Positions 1 through 8,434 of a DNA stretch of 64,000 bases are shown here, one piece after another. Origin of the DNA: an uncultured Verrucomicrobia subdivision 3 bacterium (GTDB taxonomy: Bacteria > Verrucomicrobiota > Verrucomicrobiia > Limisphaerales > UBA11358); contig CAINLR010000176.1 in the NCBI GenBank assembly GCA_903850425.1, positions 100,922 through 164,921 of the forward strand, given 5' to 3'. The position numbers were made by a program, and so were the translations under genes. How positions within the stretch are numbered: position 1 is the stretch's first letter; every line of letters starts with the position of its first letter. The notes beneath the pieces were generated by a model that saw only the letters and a program-made list of their open reading frames with translations, did no database searches and had not been told where the DNA came from.

Positions 1-1202
1 ATACCCTGACCATCACCGCCAGCGGCGTGGTGTTGCGCGGCAGCGGTTCCGGCGCGAATGGCACGACCATCAACATGACCGGCGCACCGCACCTTGGATT
101 TTCCATCGGCAGCGGCGGCGCGGCCAACGTCATTGGCAATGCAATTCTCATCGCGGATGCGTATGTGCCGTCGGGAGCTTTTTCTTTTCATGTCCGCCAC
201 GCGGAAAATTTCAAGGCGGGCGACACGATTCTCATCAACCGGCCCGCCACGCCGGCTTGGGTGAAGTTCATGGGCATGGACACGCTGGTCCGCGATGGCC
301 AAGCTCAACACTGGGTCTCCGGTGAAATGCACACGGAGCGAACCATCAAAAGCGTTTCCGGCAACCGGCTCACACTCGACGTGCCGCTGGCCGATTCATT
401 TGATGCCAAATATCTCAACCCGCCCGGCGGCTCGGTGGTGAAGTGTGATCTTTCGTCGCGGCCAACCCAGATCGGCGTCGAGCATCTCCGCATCGTTTCA
501 CCGCCGCAAGCCGTGACCATCAATCAGCCGCATAACAAAGTGATGCGCATGGACGGCGCGGCGGACGCCTGGGTGCGTGATCTCAAGGTGGAAAATTCGG
601 TCAACAGCTTTTACTTCGGCGAACATACCAGCCGGATCACAATTGACGGCGTGGACATCCAGCACGCCGTGCCGAGCATTGGATCCGCCAAGCCGGAAGA
701 TTTCTGGGCGGGCGGCACGCAGACGCTCATCAACCGTTGCTCGGCCACCGGCGACAATGTTTTCTATTTCTCAACCGGCGCGCGGATGATGGGCCCGGTT
801 GTGGTGCTCAACTGCACATTCCACGGCAACGGCCACATTCAGCCGCACATGCGCTGGGGCACCGGCTTGCTTCTGGACAACTGCCAGGTGCCTGCGAGCG
901 GCATTGATTTGATGAATCGCGGCATCATGGGCTCCGGCCACGGTTGGACAATCGGCTGGTCGGTCGCGTGGAACTGCACCGCAAAATCTTTCCTCATCCA
1001 GCAACCGCCCGGTTCGATGAATTGGGCGATTGGCTGCCAAGGCTCCGCCGAAACCAGCGCCCAACCCGGCGACAAAGGCGGCGCAAAATTGGCCTCGGGA
1101 ATATTTGATTCGCACGGCACCCAAGTTGCCCCCGCAAGTCTGTATCTGGCGCAATTGCGTGAACGCCTCGGCGCACAGGCGCTGGCGAACATCGGCTATT
1201 GA
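1..1202 (+). CDS. Right-handed beta-helix (pectate-lyase-fold) protein, 5' end cut by window
   Basis: The reading frame is open from the first bases of the window, so the true start lies upstream; the visible part is about 400 residues ending at TGA 1200-1202. The protein is rich in Gly, Asn, Ser and Thr, with short repeating strands typical of parallel beta-helix proteins (for example SRITIDGVDIQ and GPVVVLNCTFHGNGH). Proteins of this fold are usually exported polysaccharide lyases, hydrolases or adhesins. I see no catalytic signature specific enough to name a substrate. No membrane anchor or sorting tail is visible at the C-terminus. The fold call is fairly safe and the function is open. 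Confidence 0.7.
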   Translation, partial: TLTITASGVVLRGSGSGANGTTINMTGAPHLGFSIGSGGAANVIGNAILIADAYVPSGAFSFHVRHAENFKAGDTILINRPATPAWVKFMGMDTLVRDGQAQHWVSGEMHTERTIKSVSGNRLTLDVPLADSFDAKYLNPPGGSVVKCDLSSRPTQIGVEHLRIVSPPQAVTINQPHNKVMRMDGAADAWVRDLKVENSVNSFYFGEHTSRITIDGVDIQHAVPSIGSAKPEDFWAGGTQTLINRCSATGDNVFYFSTGARMMGPVVVLNCTFHGNGHIQPHMRWGTGLLLDNCQVPASGIDLMNRGIMGSGHGWTIGWSVAWNCTAKSFLIQQPPGSMNWAIGCQGSAETSAQPGDKGGAKLASGIFDSHGTQVAPASLYLAQLRERLGAQALANIGY

Positions 1203-1400
1203 AGGCAAAGCGTTTTTTATCGCGCGCCGGTGCGTTTCTCAAAATGATCCGCCAAAAAATGATCCTCCATTGACTCTGCAATCGCCTGGCTGCAAGATCG
1301 GCAAATGGCCACCGCCAACCGTGAACTTGAGGCGCGATCTGTTGCAGATCGGGAAGTATCTTTGCCAGCGCGTCGAAAAGACGGTTTTCTCAATTGGGAT

Positions 1401-1739
1401 ATGGCCAAAGGGGCAGCATACAGCAAATCCATCCGCATTCTTGAAGTGCCGAAAATTTCTCGGAGAGGAATGCGTCTCATCTACGGACGCGGAGACCATT
1501 TTGGCAGACTTTCCTGCGGCCTCGATATGTTGCTGCGAAAAGACGGGCGATTGTTTGTTCTATTTTATTCTCCGGGCAAGCGCGTGATGTATCGTTCCTA
1601 CGAGCTAATCGGACTCAAGCTGCCCCCGCTGCCCGAGCGCGGGAAACTCTATGAGGACGATTGTGTGCCGGAAGTTCTGCGGGATCTTTACGAAGACTGG
1701 ACGACTGAGTGTATCGAGTATCCAGATGACATTGATTAA
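1401..1739 (+). CDS. Hypothetical protein (112 aa)
   Basis: I do not recognise this small protein. It is basic at the N-terminus and acidic at the C-terminus, which ends ECIEYPDDID. ATG 1401 is chosen because the residues after it look protein-like (SIRILEVPKI, LFVLFYSPGKRVMYRSYELI), while the 32 codons that would be added by ATG 1305 are low in hydrophobics and look untranslated. The stop at 1739 lies 12 bases before the next gene, so the two may be co-transcribed. The start is uncertain. Confidence 0.45.
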   Translation: MAKGAAYSKSIRILEVPKISRRGMRLIYGRGDHFGRLSCGLDMLLRKDGRLFVLFYSPGKRVMYRSYELIGLKLPPLPERGKLYEDDCVPEVLRDLYEDWTTECIEYPDDID

Positions 1740-1751
1740 ATATTATCGCAA

Positions 1752-2963
1752 ATGAAAACTCAACAAACTGTATTCAGCCACATTGTTCAAACCACCCGTC
1801 TTTCCCAAGAAACTGAAAATGTAGCCACGACTGCATTGTGCTTCATTCTCAATGAAAGACCGGAAGCTCGGATTGGATTTTTCAAACTTCTTGGTGGTGT
1901 CCTTTCGATAGAACTGCCCCACCTCAATTTCAAGACTCAACAATCCGAAGAAAACACAACGCAATCCGATTCTGCGGAGCTAACAGGTGAAAACACAAAA
2001 AAGCGGCGTGGCAAAGAACAAAGTCGGCCTGACATGGTGGGTTACGATGAAAACGAAAACGTGCCGATTGTTTATATTGAAAACAAGTTTTGGGCGGGAT
2101 TGACTGACAAGCAGCCTGTCTCCTATCTCAAGAATCTCGCAAAGCAACCGCATCCGACAATGTTGCTGGTGGTCGTTCCTGATCGGCGTAGCGAAGAAGT
2201 GTGGGGTGAAATGATGCGAAGGCTCACGAAGGAAAAAATCCCAACTGCCGAAGAAGCCGCGCCAAAAGGAATTATTCATTGCGCCAAAATCTCCTTGAAT
2301 TCGCACGAGCAAAAAATTGCGCTTACCTCGTGGGACACTGTAATCGCCAGCCTCAAAGACACGTCAAGTGACCCCGCTACACGAAATGACATTCAGCAAT
2401 TGCAGTCGCTTTGTATTCAGGAAGAAAATTCGTATCATCCGATTTCATCAGAAGAAGTGACCAATTTACGAACGCCTGACTTGGTTCGCCAGTTGAACAC
2501 AATCGTCAAAGAAGTCTCTGACAGGGCGTTTGCCAAAGCTGTTTTCCATGAAATCGGGAAGCGACGTGTTACTGGAAATAGTCAGGATGGAGCCGGTAAA
2601 TGGGTGGCGATTTTGCCGGATAATAGCTGTGGCCTTTGGTTTGGCCTAAATTTTAAGTGGTGGAGTGAATTCGGCTGCTCTCCACTCTGGGCTGCATTTT
2701 CAACGTCAAATTGGGGAAGGTCGCATGAAGTCAATAAACTGCTTAAACCGTGGGCAGACAAAAAAGGCATATTTGCAACAATTGATCAGGACGATGGGAA
2801 TTTTATTGTGGCAATAGACATACCGCATGATAAAGAAAAAGAGGATGTCATCTTGGCGATTGTGAAATTTTTCGCAGAAATTGGACATGAGTTGTCAGGT
2901 CTTTTGCCACGAAAAACCGATGCACAGACTGATGCTGTTGAACCAAATTTATCGCAAGGATGA
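1752..2963 (+). CDS. Protein with PD-(D/E)XK nuclease-like motif (403 aa)
   Basis: The N-terminal third carries a pattern typical of PD-(D/E)XK nucleases: RPDMVGYD with D94, then 16 residues later VYIENK with E110-x-K112, followed by a helix that could pack on the core. The remainder is mixed alpha/beta without a motif I know; the C-terminus contains a long helix and a conserved-looking WFGLNFKWWSEFGC stretch. Such proteins are common as defence or repair nucleases, but the target cannot be read from sequence. It lies 6 bases upstream of the degenerate polymerase-X-like gene and probably shares its transcript. The nuclease assignment rests on one motif and is moderately sure. Confidence 0.55.
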   Translation: MKTQQTVFSHIVQTTRLSQETENVATTALCFILNERPEARIGFFKLLGGVLSIELPHLNFKTQQSEENTTQSDSAELTGENTKKRRGKEQSRPDMVGYDENENVPIVYIENKFWAGLTDKQPVSYLKNLAKQPHPTMLLVVVPDRRSEEVWGEMMRRLTKEKIPTAEEAAPKGIIHCAKISLNSHEQKIALTSWDTVIASLKDTSSDPATRNDIQQLQSLCIQEENSYHPISSEEVTNLRTPDLVRQLNTIVKEVSDRAFAKAVFHEIGKRRVTGNSQDGAGKWVAILPDNSCGLWFGLNFKWWSEFGCSPLWAAFSTSNWGRSHEVNKLLKPWADKKGIFATIDQDDGNFIVAIDIPHDKEKEDVILAIVKFFAEIGHELSGLLPRKTDAQTDAVEPNLSQG

Positions 2964-2969
2964 AAAGCA

Positions 2970-4232
2970 ATGATGGACGGCGACCAATATGAAAATCTGA
3001 CGCTTGACGAAATGCGGGATTTCGTTCGCCGGCACGAGTGGACTTTTGCCAAGACCATGCCGCAGATTCCGCACGAGTATTTGCTGGAATGGAACGCGGA
3101 CAACCCGGACGAATACTTTCGGTTTATGATGACGGTTCGGCGGTTGGGCTATGACGACTACTTTTTCAAAACCAAGAATCGTTATGCGGACGTGGACGGC
3201 TACAAATACTGGACGATGGGCGAATACTTGAACACGTCTTGGGTTTTGAACCGGGCGAAATTGGACCGGTCGGAAAAGCCGCTGGCTCCCAATCCAGTTC
3301 CGTTCGTGCCCAAACTTACCACCGGCCCGCCGCATCCACGGGGCAGCAGGGTGAAAAGCCCGACGATTCCCTGCCAAGACGCAGAACGCATCGCGGCAGA
3401 AGTCGAGACTTTGCTGCGCGATTCCTGTGAGCGCATTGCGGTGACGGGAGACGTGCGCCAAAAGATTCCGTTGGTGCGGGAAATTTTATTTCTCGTGATT
3501 CCAAGATTTTCAGCCTGCGGCAATCAGTTCGATGAAAAGATGAAAATGCTGCAAACGGCGGGGCGGTTTAGAAAAGCAACGGAGCCGGAGACCTTCATTA
3601 TTGAAAACGGCGGCGTGCCGGTGAAGTTTTTGGCGGTGCGGGAACAGACATGGTTTCCGATGTTGTTCAAAACATCGAGTTGCCGGGATTGGGACATCAC
3701 CGTGGCGACAGCGGCAAAGGGACTGGGGCTGAAATGGTCTCCGGCGCGATGCGGCTTTGAAAATGTTGAATCGAAACGTCCGCTTCCGGTGAATTCAGAG
3801 GAGGATATTTTCGAGATCGTCAGGTTGCCCGTGACACCGCCCGAACGCAGGGCAATTCTTCCCGTGTTTGAAAGAAGGGAGTCAGGCAGGCCGCTCCCGA
3901 TGACGAAGGAAGAGGTCAGGGCTTTTGTGGCGAAATGTAGCTGGGTTGACACGCGCAGCGGCGGGGAACTTCACCAATACACTTTTAGAACCGGATTTGA
4001 TGAATTGGAATTTCTGCGCTTGGCGCAGTTTATTCGGCAGTATGGTTACGATGGAATGTATCTCGGAAAACTCTGGCGGTATCTGGATTTGGACGGGCTT
4101 TTCTACTTCACTTGCGGAGCTGGGCTGCGAACAACCACCATTTTGAACCGGAAACGGATGATGGAGCCGGAAAGACCGTGGATACAAAATCCGCAGGTCT
4201 GGGTGGAAAACTTCAAAGACCCAGAAGTGTAG
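2970..4232 (+). CDS. Protein with degenerate DNA polymerase X-type core between duplicated domains (420 aa)
   Basis: Two copies of one domain flank a middle domain. The N-terminal copy (about residues 10-105) has FVRRHEWTFAKTM, RRLGYDDYF and TSWVLNRAKL. The C-terminal copy (about 310-405) has FVAKCSWVDTRS, IRQYGYDGMY and TTTILNRKRM. The middle (about 130-300) resembles the palm and thumb of family X polymerases: CERIAVTGDVRQK stands where the family has a GS-R-R motif, and EEDIFEIVRLPVTPPERR matches the thumb segment of the type E-E-I-F-x-x-L-G-L-P-x-I-P-P-E-R. The paired metal-binding Asp residues are not present where expected, so catalysis is doubtful. The PD-(D/E)XK-like gene just upstream suggests a two-gene unit of unknown purpose. 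The fold assignment is from visual comparison. Confidence 0.55.
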   Translation: MMDGDQYENLTLDEMRDFVRRHEWTFAKTMPQIPHEYLLEWNADNPDEYFRFMMTVRRLGYDDYFFKTKNRYADVDGYKYWTMGEYLNTSWVLNRAKLDRSEKPLAPNPVPFVPKLTTGPPHPRGSRVKSPTIPCQDAERIAAEVETLLRDSCERIAVTGDVRQKIPLVREILFLVIPRFSACGNQFDEKMKMLQTAGRFRKATEPETFIIENGGVPVKFLAVREQTWFPMLFKTSSCRDWDITVATAAKGLGLKWSPARCGFENVESKRPLPVNSEEDIFEIVRLPVTPPERRAILPVFERRESGRPLPMTKEEVRAFVAKCSWVDTRSGGELHQYTFRTGFDELEFLRLAQFIRQYGYDGMYLGKLWRYLDLDGLFYFTCGAGLRTTTILNRKRMMEPERPWIQNPQVWVENFKDPEV

Positions 4233-4393
4233 GCAGATTTGACAATTTTGCACGGGTAACGCAAGGGCGGGCCAGGGCTGGATTGGATGACTCAACTGGG
4301 ACTGGGCGAGCGCAGCAACGATTGGAATGTCAAAATGATCCTTCATGTGCGTTTCTCCTTGAAGCGGCCGGTGATCTTCCGCAAGCTTTCCAC

Positions 4394-4485
4394 GTCAGGG
4401 CCCATGGAATGCGGACTTACGAACCCCGCTAGAGCCGGAAGGCAGCAACGGCAGTTTGCTCTGCGTCTGCCGTGGTCACCCTGAC
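4394..4485 (+). ncRNA. ffs: Small signal recognition particle RNA (4.5S type)
   Basis: The sequence contains the universally conserved domain IV of SRP RNA: GCC-GGAA-GGC tetraloop stem (4434-4443) followed by AGCAACGGCAG, with the asymmetric internal loop on the 5' side. The outer ends GTCAGGG (4394-4400) and CCCTGAC (4479-4485) pair, closing a hairpin of about 90 nt. A CTCTTTTT run follows at about 4489-4497 and would serve as a terminator. SRP RNA binds Ffh and targets membrane proteins to the translocon. Exact ends are approximate. Confidence 0.8.
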
Positions 4486-4638
4486 ACTCCTCTTTTTCGC
4501 TGGCGATCGGCGGCGCTGGTCGGGAGCGGCAGACCGACCCCAGTTTTTTTCAAGCGCCCTGCACGGGCGGCCGCCAAACGCCTTGCCGTTGAAAATTGCC
4601 GTTGACTCTTTCTCCGTTGGAACTATTAACTTTGCCGC

Positions 4639-5712
4639 ATGCGACGCCTCATCGTCAATCCGGGCACCGACAGTGAATGGGCAATGCCTTTGCCGGCGGG
4701 CGTGATCAAGGCGGGGCGCGGGCCGGAAAACGATCTTGTCTTGGAACACCCCTCCGTGTCAGACCAGCACTGCGAAATTACCAATCGCCATTCCGCCGTG
4801 ACCATCCGCGACCTCGGTTCGGCCAAGGGAACATTCATTGACGAGCAGCCGGTCACGGAATCGCTTTGGCTGACCGCACAGACCCTGCGGCTGGGCGATG
4901 TGCAATTGCGTTGGGAAGAAACGATTGCTCTCAACGAACGCCCGCCGGTGCTGATTGAGCGGTCGCCGGCGGAACTCACCAGCGACCGGCCGTTTCTCAA
5001 CCAGGTTCTGAGTGCGTTTAACTACCCTTTCCAGGGCGATGGCATGGTGCTCCTCTGCGTGGGTGTGCTGTTATTTTTCTTGATGAGTTTGGTCATGCTG
5101 ATTGTCCAGTTCGCCTTCTTGATCGGTGGCTTGGTAATGATTCTCCTCGCGCTTTACATGACCGGCTTTTTGACGGCGTATTTGCGCCGGGTCATCACCA
5201 GCACCGCCTTGGGCGATGCGACCATGCCGGATTGGCCGGACGTGGATGACTTTGCGGATGACATACTGCGGCCAGTTTTCCAGTTGCTGTCCACGGTGCT
5301 GATCAGCTTTGCCCCGGCCATCGGGTTGTTGGTTTACGCGGCCACCCACGATTACCGCAGCCTGAACTGGCTTGATTGGGCGCTACCTGGATGCGGCCTG
5401 CTGGGCTGCGTCTATTTTCCCATGGCCTTCCTGGCGGTGGCGATGTTCGATTCCGTGGGTGCGTTGAATCCGCTGCTGGTGATTCCTGCCATTTTCCGCG
5501 TGCTGCGTCATTACTGCCTGACCGTGCTGATGTTGGCGGCCATTTTGGTGCTGCGCTGGGTTGTGCTCGAGCGGTTGGCCGCCCATACCCGCTTCCTGCC
5601 GTTGCTTCCGGGAATCCTCATGAATTTTGTCGGACTCTATTTACTGGTGGTGGAAATGCGCATTCTCGGCCTGCTTTATCAGAATAAAAAAGTTGAACTG
5701 GACTGGTTCTAA
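4639..5712 (+). CDS. FHA-domain membrane protein (357 aa)
   Basis: Residues 1-95 form an FHA domain, with GRGPENDLVL, HPSVSDQHCEI and LGSAKGTFID containing the conserved Gly-Arg, Ser-x-x-His and Asn/Gly positions; this domain binds phosphothreonine. From about residue 130 on there are five or six hydrophobic segments, resembling DUF4013-type membrane proteins, so the FHA domain would sit at the cytoplasmic face. The phosphothreonine partner would have to come from a kinase; the large Ser/Thr kinase at 52.2-55.3 kb is in the same replicon, but no direct link is shown. The start ATG 4639 gives a complete first strand of the FHA fold. Confidence 0.8.
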   Translation: MRRLIVNPGTDSEWAMPLPAGVIKAGRGPENDLVLEHPSVSDQHCEITNRHSAVTIRDLGSAKGTFIDEQPVTESLWLTAQTLRLGDVQLRWEETIALNERPPVLIERSPAELTSDRPFLNQVLSAFNYPFQGDGMVLLCVGVLLFFLMSLVMLIVQFAFLIGGLVMILLALYMTGFLTAYLRRVITSTALGDATMPDWPDVDDFADDILRPVFQLLSTVLISFAPAIGLLVYAATHDYRSLNWLDWALPGCGLLGCVYFPMAFLAVAMFDSVGALNPLLVIPAIFRVLRHYCLTVLMLAAILVLRWVVLERLAAHTRFLPLLPGILMNFVGLYLLVVEMRILGLLYQNKKVELDWF

Positions 5713-5975
5713 ACGAGCCCGTCGGTGAACCACCGGCCCGGCGCGCGCCGTCGCCCGCAGCCATGGTTCGCCTGGAGAGAATGCGCTTTGCGCTTGCCGC
5801 CGTTTGTTTTTATTCCATAGTAACTGCCGCTGCCGCTAGGGCAATTCACGCACGGACAATTCGGAGTTGTTTCGAGCCAGGGCCTGGGGTTGAGGTGAGG
5901 GGGTGACACGGCGGGTGGCAGCAGCAACCCTGCATTGGCAAGCGTTGCCAGTGGTTGCAAATGCAATAGCTTGAT

Positions 5976-6051
5976 GGGCGTTTGGCACAGCGGTTAGCGC
6001 AACTCGTTTACACCGAGTAGGTCGGGGGTTCGAATCCCTCAACGCCCACCA
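5976..6051 (+). tRNA. tRNA-Val (anticodon TAC), CCA encoded
   Basis: A complete cloverleaf can be drawn. The acceptor GGGCGTT pairs with AACGCCC, the anticodon stem ACTCG/CGAGT encloses loop TTTACAC giving anticodon TAC, and the T arm is GGGGG-TTCGAAT-CCCTC. The discriminator base A is followed by an encoded CCA. It lies 121 bases left of the prophage end. No piece of it is repeated at the right end, so it is a neighbour of the prophage and not its attachment site. Confidence 0.93.
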
Positions 6052-6172
6052 TCTTCCGCAATCAAATTCTACAACACTCAAAACTTTGCAGGACTGGACA
6101 CGGCTTGATTTGGGTTGAAAGACGTTGATTTACACCGGGATGACTGCGATTTCAAAAAACAGCAGTTTCAAC

Positions 6173-6230
6173 TGAAAACTTGCAGTATCTGGACATTGGC
6201 AGCACCAATATCTGGACAAATAACTTGCAG
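6173..6230 (+). repeat. Left prophage end with two putative MuA-binding sites
   Basis: The prophage begins at TG 6173-6174 within TGAAAACTTGCAG (6173-6185). The motif AACTTGCAG recurs at 6222-6230, 45 bases further in. Between them TATCTGGACA occurs twice (about 6186-6195 and 6210-6219), and the related AATCTGGACA is found at the right end (about 43688-43697). The arrangement of spaced direct sites is typical of Mu-family ends. That transposase binds them is inferred. Confidence 0.7.
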
Positions 6231-6317
6231 ATTTAGTGAAACCGACCGTCCCAATTACCACTCACATTTAGAGACGCTGCAACTGCCGTGCAGACCGCCT
6301 GCACGCCCTCAGCAGAA

Positions 6318-8411
6318 TCAGATATACGCCCCGTCAAAATATTCGCTGAACGATACTTCCAGCCGATCATCGTCGCCGTATTGCAGATCTTCCACGCGGA
6401 ACAGTTTCTGCGCCCAGGCGGGCTGGCTACTGTGCGTGACGTCAATGATGTCCCCCGGTTCCAGCGCGACGCCGAGCACCGTCGTTTTGAGGATGCCAGT
6501 CCAGACCACATTGCTGGCTTCGCGCAAGAGCACCTGGCCGACCCGCTGCGCCTGCTGCTGGTTGTCAATCGCCGGATATTTCAGCGTCTGTTCGACCACG
6601 CCGTCGTTGCCGATCCGGGCCGCGCGATTGGCCTGGTCGGCGGCGTCGTCCAGATCCACCTCGGTTTCGGAATTGTAGGTGTTCTGATCGTGGAAAAACA
6701 ATTTGAGCCGGTTCGGCATCTGCGCGCGATCAATCAGCGTGCTCTGGAATGAATCTTTCAGGATGTTGCCTTCGTTGAACGAAAATATGCTCGTGTCGCT
6801 GGCGCGGGCCTTCATGACGAATTTTCCGCCGCTGAGGAAGAGATAAGCGCACGCGGCATCGCAGATCACTTGGATGTGTTCCTGGATGGGCTTGCGAAAA
6901 TCAATCGCGTAGTTTGTGGTGTAGCGCGGATTAGTCGTCATGCCGCTGGAATCGGTCCAGGTCACCGGGGTGTTGCAATACGTTTGGAACGCCACGGCCC
7001 GCACCCAGTCAATTTTGCCCGCATCAAATCCCTTCCCCCGGCCCTTTTCGGTCAGCAAATAGACCAAATGATCTGCCGGGCATTGGGTCCAGGCGCGCGT
7101 GTAGTAAGTATAGGTGGCGACGACGGACGCCGCCGCCGCGGGCGCGGTGACAAATTCGATGAATCCCTTGGTGGCATTCAGGTGGAAAACCGCGCCCGAT
7201 TGGTGGCTGGCATCCATTTGCGTCTGCGCCGTGCCATTAACCGTCACGGCCGACACCGCCGCGACGTCAGAATTAGCGAAGAGGAACCGTTTGGTGCTGC
7301 CATCGCCCGCCGCCAGCGTTTCCGCCGTGGCCGTGGTGACAATGAAGCCTGAATTGTCATACGTCCGGCATAACCGGCCCTGCACGCGGGCATTCAGGTT
7401 GAAGCTCGTGAAGATCGTGGAATTAAACAGGCGAAACACGAGGTAAGCGCAGCCGCTGTAGCCATAGACCGGGAAGGTGCGATCGTAGCTGGCCCGGATG
7501 TCCACCGGCACACTGATGTCCGGCGTGGCGTTGTAAATCGTCATGCTCGGCGCATACGTTACCGCGCCAATGCTGCCGCTCACCGCTTCTGCCTTGGTCT
7601 GCGCCGGATTGAGCGTGATCCCGATGTTAGGGGAGCCGGCGAAAAAGGAGGAATCCGTGTAAGTGATCCCGTTTACCAGGATATTCAGGTCCGCAGAGTC
7701 CACCGCACTGACCGGGCCGCTCGCCAGCACCACGATCTTGTTCGCGGCCTGCTGCACGGGGTTGCTGACCGTCAGATTTTTATCCTTCAACTGGGTGTAA
7801 GGCGAATTGCCCGCCACTGTCACTTCCCCCAAAATATCCGGCAGCGGAATCTCCGGCGAATTCTGGGTCATAAGCCCGTCGAAACCATATTTGCCGGTCT
7901 TGTTGCCCTGCCGCGCCAGCGTGGGCATCAGGAAGTGGGCGGCGATCGAGAAAACAATGGATACAATGATCCCGATGACCACTGACCAGCCCAGGGATTT
8001 ATCCGCCAACGCCCGCGCGAGAATTTCAGCGTCCGCCGGCTTCACCATCGCCACCGGCGTCATCCCCACGCGCCGCGCCAGGGTAAATCCATTTTCGATT
8101 CTACTCGGAGATCCGCGCAGCGAGTGCAGCAACTTGCCAGCGCCGAGCCACACCGCCACATGCCGGATGGCACCATCGGAATGCGCGAAAAAAATCACCT
8201 CGCCGCGCGTCAAATTCTTTTCCACGAACGGATGATCCGCCAGCAGCGTCTTCAACTCGCCGGGCCGTGGTTGGCTACTGGGCACCGGCGCGGTGAAGCC
8301 GGCTTCGCGCGTGAGCCAGAGGCACGTCAGGCCCACGCAATCCGCCCCGGCAAAGTTCCGCCCGCCATCCTTCCACGGAATGCCCACATATTGTTCATCG
8401 GCTTGTTTCAT
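6318..8411 (-). CDS. Tail-tip protein: NlpC/P60 domain, membrane segment and J-like host-recognition part (697 aa)
   Basis: This is the last tail gene before the left end. Residues about 10-110 look like an NlpC/P60 cysteine peptidase, with GADCVGLTC holding the Cys nucleophile and HVAVWLGAGKLLHS holding a candidate His; in phage tails this domain opens peptidoglycan during DNA entry. A hydrophobic stretch follows (GWSVVIGIIVSIVFSIAAHF, about 140-160), as in lambda gpI. The rest, from about 190 on, resembles the central tail-tip protein gpJ, with IQEHIQVICDAACAYLFLSG and an ending LQYGDDDRLEVSFSEYFDGA. Lambda encodes these three parts as genes K, I and J, so this appears to be a fusion. ATG 8411 is chosen because the longer frame upstream only shadows the neighbouring gene. 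Confidence 0.72.
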   Translation of the reverse strand: MKQADEQYVGIPWKDGGRNFAGADCVGLTCLWLTREAGFTAPVPSSQPRPGELKTLLADHPFVEKNLTRGEVIFFAHSDGAIRHVAVWLGAGKLLHSLRGSPSRIENGFTLARRVGMTPVAMVKPADAEILARALADKSLGWSVVIGIIVSIVFSIAAHFLMPTLARQGNKTGKYGFDGLMTQNSPEIPLPDILGEVTVAGNSPYTQLKDKNLTVSNPVQQAANKIVVLASGPVSAVDSADLNILVNGITYTDSSFFAGSPNIGITLNPAQTKAEAVSGSIGAVTYAPSMTIYNATPDISVPVDIRASYDRTFPVYGYSGCAYLVFRLFNSTIFTSFNLNARVQGRLCRTYDNSGFIVTTATAETLAAGDGSTKRFLFANSDVAAVSAVTVNGTAQTQMDASHQSGAVFHLNATKGFIEFVTAPAAAASVVATYTYYTRAWTQCPADHLVYLLTEKGRGKGFDAGKIDWVRAVAFQTYCNTPVTWTDSSGMTTNPRYTTNYAIDFRKPIQEHIQVICDAACAYLFLSGGKFVMKARASDTSIFSFNEGNILKDSFQSTLIDRAQMPNRLKLFFHDQNTYNSETEVDLDDAADQANRAARIGNDGVVEQTLKYPAIDNQQQAQRVGQVLLREASNVVWTGILKTTVLGVALEPGDIIDVTHSSQPAWAQKLFRVEDLQYGDDDRLEVSFSEYFDGAYI

Positions 8412-8434
8412 AATTGGGTCCAGCGTCACGCTGG

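Noticed and set aside
5976..6051. tRNA-Val as the phage attachment site
   Set aside because: No part of the tRNA is repeated at the right prophage end, the prophage has a Mu-type transposase and no integrase, and its inverted ends lie 121 bases away.
5836..6081. Minus-strand frame with ALRDSNPRPTRC
   Set aside because: This is the well-known false translation of a tRNA gene on the opposite strand.
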